Origin: Phoronis australis
Taxonomy: Eukaryota; Phoronida; Phoronidae
Length of the DNA stretch: 64,000 nucleotides
Assembly (NCBI GenBank): GCA_002633005.1
Contig: NMRA01000014.1
Span: forward strand, 1,214,838-1,278,837
Direction of reading: 5' to 3'
The notes under the pieces were generated by a model. It was given only the letters and a program-made list of their open reading frames with translations. It had not been told where the DNA came from and did not search any database. Numbering within the stretch: position 1 is the stretch's first letter; each line of letters begins with the position of its first letter. Both the position numbers and the translations under genes were made by a program. Of the stretch, positions 33,963-47,619 are shown in pieces.

Positions 33963-36900
33963 CTGCAATTTACAAGCACAGGTGTAATAGTAAGCACATG
34001 CTTTTTATTTTTACCTTTTTAACAATACGTTAAAATTATTAAATTACACACAGATACAGCATTACACGTCTTCATTATTTAAGTTGAACTTCATTGTTAC
34101 ACGATGTGAACAAATTATGGATTTCACTCCGTCACACTACTGTACAAAACATGTTTTCAAAGGCTAAAACTTTCATTGGCTTTTACTACACATCATTTGC
34201 GAGTGCACATCGAGCATGCTGACAAACAGCTTGCGATAGCATTGTGATGGTTGTCCATTTTTTATGTCTTTCCACAATATAAGTGTTGATATGTTCATTC
34301 CAAGCATCTAGAAAGTTTTTCAAAAACTCAATGTTATGAATAAAAAACCAATATGTGGCCAAGTAAACGAGTAATAGACGTGTGATTGAAAGCCCAAATG
34401 CAGCCTCCTTGCATGAATTACTTGGAGGACTTGATCATTTAAGAAAACAATTATTGACTCACACTCGGTATTAAATAGGTTGGTTTTCGGACCTAAAAAT
34501 GCAAATGACCGAGGTAGAGCTCCGACTCCGTCATTATCATATTTTGGGAGGCTGAAAATTTGCATATTGACCTCGGTAAAAGTCAATAACCGCGTATCAA
34601 TTTTTAGGTAATAAGAAATCAATGAAATAATTTTGTTTGGAGAACCAATAATTTTAAGATTACACGTTCAACGCTCCAAGAGTAGACCTTGATAACATTA
34701 ATTGACTGTCTGTTGATGAGGCTATAAAAATATAACTTTGGGTAGATTACAACTGATCCCGATGTTCACAAATGTGTAGGAAGATTAATGTTAAACTGGA
34801 AGCCTACTTTTAACTAGGCAGTCACTGTTTACGTTTCCGGATCTGTGCTACATGCCAGTGGGTACTCCTGCCCTCAGGTCTGCTAAAACTAAAAGGGATC
34901 ACTTTTTATAAAAAGTAGAGCACTTTGCAAAAAAACAAAGATTTTCAATCATTTGTTGAAACCTGGAATAGTATAAAGAAGTGTTACGGCATTTCAATTT
35001 TTTTTCGCACAAAAATCAATAATTGCAGGTTTCCATTTTTCAGAGGCAGACTGCAACGATTACTTTATGTTATTTTTTGACGACTACACTGTACAATAGG
35101 GTAAGCAGAAGGTCTTGGGGTCATTAGGTCATGTGATGTGGCCAACAGGTGGCGTGCAGACCAGACTTAAAAGTGTTTGATACACAGTACAGAGCTGAAG
35201 ATTTTTGATAAGAAATTTGACAAAATACAATTCCATGTATTGTGGGCTAAATGAGTGAAGAATAGTGTGAAGGAGTCTCAAGTTTTCTGCTGGGTATGTG
35301 TAGTGCATGCATTATAGTAAAGCAGTAGGTAAACTCGCCAATTTCTACATTGTGTTCTGTGTGGACCTGACAATACTACACAAAGTAACTGGCAAAAAGG
35401 ACACTTGATGATCAATTTATGCAACCTGTATGTGAATACTGCCGAATTGTTCACATACAGAAATTTTCAGAACATTCTTGAAGTTCGCTTTCATCTCTCA
35501 GACCTCGGCCAAACTGGTAAACCATGGTACTCACTGAGATTAATAATTTGTGATTTTAATTGAATTCCGACTACAATAGTTAAAATATTTTTTCTGTCTA
35601 TCAAGAACTAACAGTATCAGTATTGACTCTGGACTGGACTTCGTTAATATGGCTAACCTCAAAAATTACAGTGCTTTTACTGATCCGAATTTTTAAATGC
35701 TTTCCAAAATTGATTGTACATAGTTGGCTATCCTAAATATTTTGGGAAGGGCTAGATTGCAACCTCTTGTCCAAGAACCAATATGAGAGGTGGTAGTGGA
35801 GGAAAAGGGTTCCTAGCTTTAATAAATCTAGTCGACATCTCTGAAAAATGTTGCTTTCAAAAAGTGTAACTCTCCCTTCCACCATTAACTGTACCTCGGA
35901 CATATATGTTATTTGTGCATGAGTACACTCCAGTCACACGGCAAATCATGTGACTTTCAAAAATGGACAGTGATTGGACGCTTGACCGAACTTAACGCAT
36001 ATGCAAATAACAATATGAGAATACCTGTAGAATGAGTAGTCATGTAGACAGTACTCAGTAATTATTTTTGATTGAACAATGAGACTGTCCTTTCTGTTAA
36101 AAAATACTTGTTTAGGCAACTTGTTTTTTTCCTTATACTGCATGGGTGCAGAAGGGATTTCTACTACTGAGGACAACAAAAGTCGAGAAAACCGGTATAT
36201 CAGCATATCAGGCAGGAGATTACGGGGTAAGAAGTATGCAAAATTCGGGCACAAGAAGAGTGAATTGGACAGCACAGCATATCCAATGGAAAAAATATGG
36301 GGAATGACATTGGGAGTGTCGCTTCAACAGCTCCCGAAATACACAGAATTTGAAAGAAAAATGACAAATATAAACCAATCACTGTCATTGGGAGTATTTT
36401 ATTAGTGACTGGAGTTTCTGTAGCGTCAGCGGCAGGGGGTACAGGTGGGGGAGGGAATCTTTCCGTACTTCACATGTCTCCCCCCCCCCCAAGCCCAACT
36501 CAAGTGGTCCAAGCAACTGAGATATGTCTGGACCCCTCTCTTGATGACACCGGAGTGTTTGCATCTAATGAGATTTTATGAGTTTCTTTCACCTTCAGAA
36601 TGCACCCCCAGAGTTTGGTTGTCACTTCAGAATGATTTCAGCAAGAGCTCCCCAAGTAGTGTGGCTGACGGTAGGATTCCATCTCGTGCAAAGCTGCCAA
36701 GGATTGACAACCCTGACAACACTACGCTACAGCTCAGATGGTTTTTGACACAAGGCAACCTAGGAACTGCCGTGTGTTAACTTCTCACAGTGCTCGAAGT
36801 TTATACAGCTTTGCACTAAGGGTGAAAATAGGCTTACTATTTTAAGAACCATTTCATACAACTGTCGAACTGAACCATTCTGTAAATTCCGACAGTGCAA

Positions 36901-37769
36901 ACTGTAAACAAACCTGTGTGCATGTGGTGTTGTGAGTGGTCGATAGATGGCACTTTCTAGCAACATTTTGAAAAATTACACGAATTGTTAAAATCCTTCG
37001 CTGTTATGTTCTGCGTTCATAGATAAAAATATAAATCACTTTATTTCCTAGAAGTAGTGAAAAATCAAAGAGAAACTATAACCGAGGTCAGTTCGCGGTC
37101 AAGTGAAGTTTTCATAACAACAAATAGATGGCGATAGTTGTCAACACTGCATTTTCTATCCCACAATGCACCCGGTTTGTTCAAGAAATAGAAAAGACGA
37201 GAAAGCAATCGACAAATATTAGACAAATTGAAGATCGCTAGTAGGTATTTTTTATATGACGTATAATAGGAGCATTACTACTACTTAGAATACAAACTTT
37301 GGAGTACTTCTGGTCATGAAATACTTCGTAATAACGAGGTAAACGTATTCTAAGTTCTGGCTTTTGTTTCGGCCAATGGCTGTCCGATTGCGACTGACTA
37401 AGACCTCAATTGCGACCAGATTGTGATCGAACTAAATACAAGTTTCATAAATTCTGATGACGATTTCAATCTACTTGTAGTTTAACGAGCATTGTTTGTA
37501 AATTTTAATTGTAATTACTCACGAAAGAATACCAGATATATCATTATCCTTGACTTTTTATTTCAAATTTGTTTCACTGACAACTTGACAGTGACAACTG
37601 CGAGTTGGGCGTGTGCGCTTCGAAGTTATGTTATTATACTAAAATTTAGTAGCATACTTTTTAAGAAAAATTTCAACTTTGTTTCCATAACTTGAGGAAA
37701 TAACACATCTGTTGCAGCAATTGCCATTTGCCTGGCTAGGCTAGTCCCTGGCTTAGTTGGCTCTTCAAG
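33963..37769. other. Divergent intergenic region, KLHDC9 / ZNF800
   Basis: Presumed to hold the promoters and noncoding 5' exons of both genes. No recognisable coding exon. Several 75-110 codon frames between 36079 and 36966 lack any recognisable domain or splice context. A C-run sits at about 36480-36491. Confidence 0.55.
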
Positions 37770-40700
37770 ATGTCGGGCAATTCTAAAGATAAAGGTGAAA
37801 AAAAGAAGTTGAAGAAGGACCAAGATGTGTCTGATTACTCATTGTTGAGACCATCTATTGAACTAGGGATCTCTGGAGTACAACAGGTATATTAAATATT
37901 TCATATGTAGTCAAAATTGAGGGTTTGACACTTAATTAGCATAAGCTGAATGTTACTGAGCAAAATTCCTAGATCACCAAATGGAAACTGAGGTTGTTGA
38001 ACCCTAGATGTTGGCAAGAGCGGAAATTAAATTAATGATATTTCTGAAGTGAAAAGCTGTCAAACTGGGCAAATATGTACCAGTACGCACAAGATTACGG
38101 AATCTTTTGTTTTTTTGTTTTTTATTTGAACAGAAAATTAAGAGTGTCCTGTATGCTTGTTGATGATCAATTTCCCCAATATCTTGTCCACTTCCGGGGG
38201 CAAACTAACATGATGTCAATCTGCATCTGGTCAATTCCTCTAGTATTTTGAGTGTGTGCACACTTATATGGTGTGGCGACGTGGGATTTTTACCAGGTCT
38301 CCATACAAAATCTAAGGTTCCATAATTGGCAACCTGCAGGTCACCAAATCAAGCCCTTATGTAGTACCACTGGCCATATGGGTGTATGGTAAAAAAATCT
38401 TCATTCTGGTGTGGTCTGAAATTTGGACACTGAAATTTAAGAGGAAATTATTTTTTTTGTTTTGAAGATTGGGCATTCAACATATTTCTTAACTGTCGGA
38501 CCCTATTAGTACGTTTTGTATCAGCAGAGTCTGAAAATAAAAACAGTTCATAGGATTATCGAAAGTAGTTGCCGACGCCACATTTTCTTGTGTCTCTGAT
38601 GGCCATGGTGTGGAACATTGAGATGATGAGTTGTTAATAGAAATTCTTGAATTTGGGACAATGAGCCAGTATCACCAGCACATCCTAATCAAGACTGTGC
38701 TGGAAGGTTTATCTGCAAAGTTTGCTTAAGCCTGGCTAACCTATCCAAGTTACGTTACTATATATACCTTTTGAGTGTAGATGGATATGTTTAGATGCAG
38801 TTGGAATCTATAAATCCTTCCAACTCAAACAAATAATTCCGTAATCAACATTTTTTTTCAAAAAGACATTTCTTATGATTTTGAAGACTGGGCGTCCATC
38901 ATTACGTCAATGTACTCGAGGACAAACTGAAACGTACAAAGAGTTATGGGGGGTCACCCATCTGTCCTGCTTCACCTTGGATTGCAGACAAGCATCTCAT
39001 ACACCTTGCTTAGATCTTGCATCTGACCTTGACCTTTGAAAAATAGTGGTTCAATATCACTTTGTTTGTAATGGTTGGGAGTAGAAACTGTCGCTGGACC
39101 TGAGCTCTAATTTGTAATGAGACTCTGAAATTGACCAGTTTCTCTAGACACTTTGATATAATTGTATTTGAATGAATAATGCAACATGATTGATTAAGTT
39201 TCAAGTCTTAAATCTAAGTCGAGTCCGAGTTTGGAGACTGTATCCTGGATCTTGCAGTGTGTGACAGAGTTGTTTGAAGTTCAGAATACCTGTATCCTTT
39301 GTTAGATTTTATTTACAATGTGCAAAATGTAATTACGGTAGCTCTTAATATTCTGCTTACAAGAGATCATAACAGAATGCTGTCCGTAGGCATCAGCTTT
39401 GTGAAAATTCTGAAACTATTTGAAATATTAGTTGGCATGAATGTATATGAGTGTGTTTTTCCTTGCAATGGCTCACAAGTTATTATTACGCAGACGTATC
39501 AAATGTTAAGTCGGCCATTTTTATAGATGGAGCTGCTATTAAAATTTGCCGTCTTTGTTTTGAATTGAGTATTGATAACTTCTCATACTTCTAGTCAGCA
39601 GTTACTCCAACAAAACATTACTTCCGCATCTTGTCGCGGGATTCCACAGTCAGTTGTTATCTCCAATTATACAGAACTCAAAAGGGTTCATGAAGGGCAT
39701 TTCCTGGTATTTCATGAATATACTTTAACCTATGAATTTATGTTATTTTTAAAGTGGTTTAAACACAAGACCTGCTGGTAAAAATCTGCAATCCGTACTG
39801 GGTACATTTTGCCGCTGATCGACAAATTCCTACAAAGTGGTTTAGGTTCTTGATTATGTTTCTTTATTTGAGAGGTCGTTACCTACCGTAAAAGCAGCTG
39901 GCTTTAAAAAGTAATTTGTGGTTTTTGACGACCTGTTTCAGTTCGTCATATGTCAGCCATATGTGTGAGAAATCCTGATTTCAAAAATGGCTATTTTCAT
40001 CCCCGCCATCAACAAGTGAAGTTGTGTAATCATCCCTCAAAATCGTCACTTTGTTAATGCTTTTGCCAAGTGACCAATAAAGATAAAAATGAAAGTACAT
40101 GGCAAATGACCCACTTGTTTTCATTTTACCTACCCAAGAAATCTTGCTTAAATTTTTTCGGTCTTTTTTCTCAAAAGAAAGATGTGTTTTAAAACGCAGT
40201 GTTTTGCATCTATTAACATTTCACAAGCAGAATTTGAAAGAATTCCGTGAGTGTGCATGTTCCTACCCATGCCTGAGACAGCGACACGTAAATCACCACA
40301 GCCTGACTATATCTTTAGGTAATGCTTAACATGTGTTCTGTTTTTGCCATCTTTCAATAATATTGTTTTTGGGGCTTATGAGCAGTTCAAGCACATGTAA
40401 CATCAGTGATATAATCTTATTACTAGATCTCTTGTTGTGACATCAGCAAAAGGCAAATTGAGTATTTATTTCATTTACATTGTATGAGAGAAAGAATACT
40501 GATAGTAGTCTGTGCAGGGTGTTTGTACTAGCACTAAGTCACCTTTCTCAATTTTGTGGTTCTGTGTTATGTAGTTGTCATACAATAAGTCAGATCTCAG
40601 GGGAGAGATCTGCATGCAATGAGCCTGTTCTGCTTCTTGTGCTTGTATTTTGCCTTATCTGTCTGGTTGAATCTGACGCCTGTGAGTTTTATTGCAGATC

Positions 40701-43700
40701 ATGAACTGTACGCATGTTACCCCTGAAGACTTGTACCCCTTCCCTTGTTGTAGATCGTCAACTGTATGTCTATTGCTACCTGTGAAGTCAAGGAGCTGCT
40801 TCAAAATGAGTGTGATGTTATCTTCGAGTGCAAAGTCTGCCGCAACTTATTTCGCGCTCTACCAAACTTCATGGCGCACAAGCGGGTCTATTGCAGAGAC
40901 GTGCACCGGTTTGTGCGGGTATGTTGAATATTCATTAGCTGCAGAAACTGTTAGTCATACAGTAACTGTCAGTCATACAGTAACTGTCAGTCATACAGTA
41001 TTAGTGTTAGTCATACAGTAACTGTTAGTCATACAGTTTGCTCCTAGCAGTTAAATGCTGCATTGTGCCCTGTTGAGCTGGTTAAGAAAATGGAATTTGA
41101 ATTAAAGGTCTTTTAAATTCTCATAATTGGTCTTGTGTTATTATTGGTCTCATGGTCTTCCTTGCTGTGATAAGATTCTATTTCCATTACCAACAACATC
41201 ATCAAGATAGGATGAGCGTGATAAAGTTTTAAACCCCAAAGCGATTCGATTAAGAATTCAAAGGGCAAATTGCAGCTTTGATATTATTGTTCATTAATTA
41301 CTAAACACTGTGGGTGGTTCATATGACTGCAGATGGAGTTCACAGTTGTCAAGACCTTGTTGTACATGATTTCAATGGTTATTAGGGTGTTTAAACATCA
41401 GTACCTTATGGGTAATCCGAACAAAATTACAGACGAAAATTCCATAAAAGTTTGCCCTGGTCAAGATCTACAGCTGTTTTAGATAAATTAGCCACTAAGT
41501 GAGATTCATTGAGAAATGATTGAATGACGAGGCTGTCTATTGGACTACGCGTGTTTGATAGGGGTGATTAACTTGCCAGTGGGAAAACATTAAACACTGT
41601 AATGAACGTGCAATATCTGAATCATTAAGTAAAATTGTTGTACAGAAAAGTGTATGGTTCTCTAGTAGCCTTTCATTAACATAAACAATTAAAAACAACT
41701 GTATGTTCTGTTGGATAGCTTCACAGACACTCTCTCATATCATTCTCTGTACCGTTTTCACTCATCAGGTGGTACAGTTATGAAGTAATTTGCCCATAGT
41801 GTTATACAAGGAACTGCAGTCATTGAAATAGACAGGAATAGTCGATTTTATGATTTTGGCCGAGGTACGCACCTGAGTTCAAAAAAACTTGAAAGGAAGA
41901 AAACATTACACTATGTTATATATTACTAATTTGTTACATATTTTCATGTGTTAGAACTAAATGAACCGTTTGAAGTAGTATTTAACTATAGCTGTACTAT
42001 TCTGGAATGCAATATCCAATGTGAATGTTGAAAAAAAGAAACACAGTTGTAATAACGATTTTGTGTTCTTCTCATGTCGTTAGTGATGGAATTAGGTGTT
42101 GTCAAATTTCCCCAGTTCAGCAGTTCTAAAGACTTCAGCTCAACGGGTCTAATCTTGGTTTTGCGTTTTTGAATGTTAACTTGATCTGGAACTTAGTACA
42201 CTATCACAAGTTACCTGACACACCTAGCCATACAGTCGTTAACAGACTTTCTTTGTGTTGGTCAAGACAGAATTATTATACTAGTATGTGTATTTGATTG
42301 GTAAAAAAATTCATTAGAATGTTTCAGTTTTGAAATTTTGAAGAAAAGTATACTTAATAATAGTGGTGGTCTGTGGCTTTGTTTAATTTTTGTTTTTTAA
42401 ATTTAAAATTCACTCCCTGAGCTCTTGTATGAATGTTTAATGCAGTTTTGATAAATTCTTTGCCAATTTGCTCAATTGCCATTATTTTGCCATAAGATAA
42501 TTAAACCATTCACACGGAAATGCCGGTAAATGAAGGGAATGTGTTTTGTCTCCGTCAACTCGACCTGTCTTGCACACCAGAATTAGAAATTGGCCCGTGC
42601 TTGAGAAAGACAGATAATTGTATGTCAGATGTTTGGATCATACTGATTAGTGAAGTATATCTCAAATAACCCAAAACTGAATCAATTAGATTTTTAAAGA
42701 AATGTTTTTACCTGGAATTATAAGCTGCTGAAAATAAATAAGACTTATCTCCCCTGTTTGCACTTGATTAACTCCGCTAATTGTGCATCACTAATTGACA
42801 AGATTTTGTATAGATATGCACAGTATTTGGATAAACAACTTAATTATTGGAAGATTCTGACAACAAATGTAAAATTGAAGAATATAGACCCGGTCAACAG
42901 TGTTGGGAAGAATGTATTTTGGCTGATCTTCTGTGGAAGGCTGCAGTGGTAGTGTCAACCATTACCAGCCTACTAATTATTGGCTTCTTGTAGCGAATTT
43001 CCCATAGGTTTTGTCAAAGTTTATTTACATTCTAGTCCAAAATATTTTTGTCATTATAGTGACTTGGACAAACATGTAATTAAGAATTGAAAGGTACTAG
43101 TCAGCCGCTGTGAAATTTTTTCAAAAATCAGTTATTCGTGTTGTATATTATACCACTCGTAACATTGTCTTAAAACTATAAATTATATGGCAAATAATGT
43201 GAATTGTTTAGGATGACTTCAATTGATTCCAATTAAGTGACAAATCTTTAATCAGCTATTTTAAGGTCTTCTCATTTTCGATGCTTTTGTCTTGAACTTC
43301 TGATCAGTTAATTTATAGTGCACACTTATTTTTGGTCCATGACAAGGATCCGTGTTCAAATTTTTGATTTTCCTGCGAACAATGGAGATTTTGGCTGTCA
43401 AAAATCAAAGAGTCGCTCAGGTGTCTTAAAAAGGGACTATCTCTGTTGTTTGAGAATAAATATAAAATGTGAGACACGGTTCCCTCTATGTGTACAGTTA
43501 GGACATATGGTTCAAACACATAATCGCTGACAGTTTTGGTTTTTTAGAAATACACATTCGAAGCAGAAAATGAATCTGACAATTTTCATTATAAAGTCCA
43601 GCCATTAGATTATAAATGATTGTGTGACAATTAAATGCAGAAATTAAGATTTTTCAGTTTTAAAGGATCACAAAATGTACCGTAATGGTTTGAAAGTGGA

Positions 43701-46700
43701 CATTGTATCAAAAAGTTGTTTGATGAAGCATGAAAGGATTTCATGAAGTTTTACAATTACCAAATGATATAGACTGTTTAAAGGAAGTTGTGGAAGTTTT
43801 TTTTGAAGTTTTTGATGAGAAGATAAGCTTGTTATCATTGCTAAACGTATCAGTTTCCTGAGCTTCTGGGCTGAACCAATGAGAACTGATAATGAGACTA
43901 AAAACTGGAACCAAGCTGATCGAACTGAAAACTTTCAGACTCAATGCAGCGCTAAGTGAAATTCTCATCACCAAAGCCAACAATAGAGGCCGTTGTGTAG
44001 CCTACCAAACTATAGATTTTTTGGTGTACTTATATATTGATCATCTCAATCCTCTGATGATTGTCTCGGATTTATGTTCAGTTGGACTACGGTTGGACTA
44101 GCACTGATCATGTGACCATATGAAATTCAGTGGATTTTGAAATGACAAAGTTTATGTGAGTTGTGAATCAAACCACTTGCACCCTGAAACTAATGTCAAA
44201 AAATGTTTTTTCTTGATTTTGCATAGTCATGTTTATTGTATTTGATTGTGTCATGCTGTCTATTTTGCATAGTCAGGTTTAATGTATTTGATTGTGTCAT
44301 GCTGTCTGTTTTCCAGGCACTTTATACATCACCATCTGAAGTGACAGAGCAAGTGGTTGTCTTGCAGCCAGAGACACCTGGTGACTTGCAAGGAGTATCG
44401 TCAACCAATGGAGTGGTGAGCGAGTCAGCTGCAATATCAAATGAAGGATCTTCCCAGTCATTGAAGTCGACTCTCGATGCTGCTCTTCATAAACTAGAGC
44501 TCCAAAAGCGAGACTCCACCTTGCAGACTCAGCTGACTCTTTCAGCAATTGAGGGCAATGGAAATGCTGTATTTCAATCTGTTAATAACAGATACACCAA
44601 CGGGCACACTGACTCCGATGATGGTGGAAGTCGTGATTCTCGGCCAGGCTGTCATGACAAGACAGATGTAGAAGAAGACAAGTCAGTATGTATTGTAAAC
44701 CCTGAGGCTGGTGATGGTTATGTTAGGATGAACCTTCGACAGAGAGGCAAGAAAGATCAAGATGAGAGTTCGGAAACAAGTGAAAAGAATGAGAGAGTAA
44801 CGAAACGGAAGAGGGACGAGAGGAGAGAAAATGGAGACGACGTGAAGGATGGAGAAGGCCATCCAATGCGTAAGAGTCGCAGGTTTCAGACTGTTACTGT
44901 ACAAATTGATGGCAATTCTCCTGGTAAAATCCACGTTGATGGCTCTGGGTCTGCTCCTAGTCCTCCAGCACTTAGGATACTGAGACAGCATGACAAGATG
45001 TCTTTAAAGGAGCAGCTGAGGACAGTGTCAGACTGTGATGTCAACGCCCTCAAGTGTCGGAAGTGTAATGTACAGTACAGCTCTGTCAAGATGTTACACT
45101 CTCATATGATGTCCTCTCACTCTGTCAAGCAGCCTTTCTATCCATGTATATACTGCTCATCTGTGTTTGCCCAGCTGTGGGGAGTCATGCGACACCTGCA
45201 GAGGACACACCGCAAGACCAAAGAGCAGGCAGAACGGTTGACGGAAACGCTGAAGAAGAGGTGTGTGTATAAGTCTGCTGGAGAGGTGGGTGAGTATCAT
45301 TCACCATGCAAAGTAAAGGAGGAAGTGACGTCAGTACCAGCGGACATTGTCAACAAAAACCAGGAATGCAAAGTTATTCTTACCCAGCAAAATGTTATCA
45401 AAGGCAAAAAGACAAAACAGAGAAAACAGTTGTCACCAGAACCTGTTAAGGTCAGTCGGCGCAGCGGAAACGTAAAGAAGACACAGTTTGAGTTGTTCAA
45501 GTGTAAGGAATGCAATAAAGTGTTTGGCAAGCAAAGTGCCTTAGAGAAACACGTGAAAACGTGTGTTAAAGTTAAGAGACAAGTCAAAGAGCAAACGGTA
45601 GGAAGATTAAGTGGTCACACTCCAGTCCGTGTTTTCTCATGCAATCGCTGTGAAAAATTGTTTGTTAAGGAGGAGACACTGAAGCGTCACTTTGAAGACT
45701 GCTGTCCTCCGGTTGAAGTGAAGGCAGCACCCACTCCAGCTCTGCTGGTGGCTAATGAAGCAGCCAAGCAAGGGGCCAATGAAAGCTTGGCAGGGGTGGA
45801 GCAATTCTCTTGTCAGCAGTGTAATAAAGTATTTGTGAAGAAAGAAAATTTAACTCGCCACATGGAGCTGTGCAATGCACCTAAGCTGAGGGTGAAGACA
45901 ACGTTAAAGGCTGGTGACGATGGATCTGGGAGGAGACCCAGAAGGTTGATAAGGGTGAAGCGACATGATGATGGTGAGATATACCAGCGACCTGGTGAAG
46001 TTCATGGGAGTGACAAATTCAGCGCTGACGTAATTAAGGCAAAGGAACTAAAGAACAAACGGGTGGAAAGGGAGAGTTGCTTGGCTGGCTTCAGTGAGCA
46101 AGACCTGCGCCAGATAGATGGCATGGTGAACATGGATACTTTGGTGTGTCTGCGGTGTAAACGACAATATGGCAGTATATCCAATCTGCGTCGCCATGCT
46201 GTGCGTCACCTTGGCTGGAAACGCTTCAAGTGTCGCTTGTGTAGCTTCACATCCTACAATAAATCAGAGTGTAGAAGTCATTTGCGTAAGATTCATAGTA
46301 GCAAACTGCATCGTGAGGCAGACCCTGTCAAGTACATAATTGACCTTGATGGTGAAGCTGATGGTGGAATGACCTTTGACTCCAGTGATCAAGTGGGTCC
46401 TGGAGTGAATGTCATGAATATTGATAAGGTCAAGCTAGGCAGGTCAGAACATACAAGATCAACCAGGAGCAACCCTCACGTGTCTCCAGAGAAAACAAAA
46501 AGCAGAGGTCAAGTGGATGTCATGCAAGTCTTGTCTACTCGCTCTGGTGTGTACTTGAAACAGGCTATCAAAAAAGGTGAGCCTTCTGAAGATGAGGTTG
46601 CAAAGCAGGCCGAAGTGTGCGTTCCAAAGTCTGATGTCAAATCTCCTGTGAGAGCAGATCGAGGTAATGTATTTGAAAATGTTGGGTTTATGCGCAAATG

Positions 46701-47619
46701 TGACCAAGCAGCTGCTTCAAGCAATGTTGCTAATGCTTTGGCCAGTGTGGACAGCCCGTCCAACCAAGTGACCAATCAACAGGTGAATGCAACATTGACC
46801 ACTGATTTACCTAAAAATACTAACAATGGACAGAAAACGAGTGATGTGTTGGATTTCAAGCACCAAGTTTTGATGAGTTATGACGAATCTCCTGGAACTG
46901 AGACGAAAGACCCTCCTGGTAGAGAGCGTGTTGATCAGTGCTGTTTTGATGAAAAAATGCAAGTGTTGTCATGTCTTAACAAGGCTGAAGGGGAGGCTAA
47001 TAAAGTGTCTCCTCCAGTTTTGGACATGGTTAGGGCTGTAAGTGGAGGTACTTTCGGTACAAGTGGCCAACAGAGTGAGGTACAAACAGACTGTAGTGTA
47101 GCCCAGGATATAGATGACCACCCACCTAACATAGTGGACGATGAATTTAGTGTGGCTAAAATAGCACTGCAGTCGACTGGAAATAGTATGCTAGCCTGTG
47201 GTGACTCTGTTGTTATCCGACTTGATCCCTCCATGTCGGATAACAGCTTCACGCATACTGCGCAAATCATGTACCCTGATATGCCAGACGATATCATGGA
47301 TACAGAGGGTAATGAGCAGAGCAGTGAAGGGGCCAATGAAGTGTCATTGGATGAGCCACACAATGAGTTATTAGGTGTCATTGAGTCAGTGACTGAGACG
47401 ACCAATGAGATACAAGCTACAGTATCTGAACCAGCCAATAATCTACAAGTTACCAGTGAGTCACTGGCTGTACCACCTACCAAGGAGGACTGTGCTGAGT
47501 CAAGTTTTGAAAGGAGCGATTTGAATGACTTCAAAAATGACCCGGTTTCTAATGTTCTAGACATCAACGTAAATAGTCAATCGAATGATGTTTTGTCAAT
47601 GATTGATTTTAGTTCATAA
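37770..47619 (+). CDS. ZNF800: ZNF800-like zinc finger protein, three coding exons
   Basis: Nuclear zinc finger protein of the ZNF800 family, presumed transcriptional regulator. Exons 37770-37886, 40754-40918, 44317-47619, all phase 0; 1194 aa. An in-frame TAG upstream supports the start MSGNSKDKGEKKK. GISGVQQ at the end of exon 1 joining IVNC in exon 2 matches GIQQIIEC in ZNF800. Exon 2 carries FECKVCRNLFRALPNFMAHK (C65, C68, H81, C86), the family's diagnostic finger. Exon 3 has seven more: C341/C344/H357/H362, C371/C374/H387/H392, C490/C493/H506/C510, C536/C539/H552/C556, C593/C596/H609/C613, C705/C708/H721/H725 and C733/C736/H749/H754. Three of these are CCHC rather than CCHH. Basic patches (TKRKRDERR) look like nuclear signals. 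Residues about 760-1194 are a long acidic, Ser/Thr-rich, finger-free tail absent from human ZNF800 (664 aa as I recall). The last exon is one uninterrupted 3.3-kb frame. Confidence 0.9.
38765..38935. repeat. Diverged fragment of the foldback element at 61.6-62.3 kb
   Basis: Contains ATAAATCCTTCCAACTCAAA then CAAATAATTCCGTAATCAAC, matching the arm ATTCCTTCCAACTTGAACAA / ATACTTCCGTTATCGAAC of 61625-61805. It lies in ZNF800 intron 1. Confidence 0.5.
40685..40790 (+). repeat. Degenerate duplication of ZNF800 exon 2 acceptor, 56-bp spacing
   Basis: TTGCAGATCATGAACTGTAC then GCATGTTACCCCTGAAG (exon-like start 40698) is a diverged copy of TTGTAGATCGTCAACTGTAT then GTCTATTGCTACCTGTGAAG (true start 40754). 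Both have an AG acceptor. Use of the upstream one adds 56 nt, which would shift frame. Confidence 0.75.
40950..41040. repeat. Minisatellite, 18-bp unit, about 5 copies
   Basis: Copies of TAACTGTCAGTCATACAG with slight variation, starting some 35 bp after the donor of ZNF800 exon 2. No exon sequence in the unit. The remaining 3.1 kb of this intron, to about 44215, shows nothing I recognise. Confidence 0.9.
44213..44330 (+). repeat. Duplicated acceptor region of ZNF800 exon 3, 46 bp x 2-3
   Basis: TTTTGCATAGTCATGTTTAT and TTTTGCATAGTCAGGTTTAA lie 46 bp apart. Each is followed by GTATTTGATTGTGTCATGCT and then GTCT. The true acceptor GTTTTCCAG|GCAC (exon from 44317) occupies the same place in the unit as the two TTTTGCATAG acceptor-like sites. 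Confidence 0.8.

Noticed and set aside
33950-33997. Upstream ATG extending KLHDC9 by 16 residues
   Set aside because: A splice acceptor lies between it and the next ATG, and the extra residues are unlike the family N-terminus.
36079-36780. Two frames of 108-111 codons in the intergenic region
   Set aside because: No domain, low-complexity flank with a C-run, and no support for splicing into a gene.
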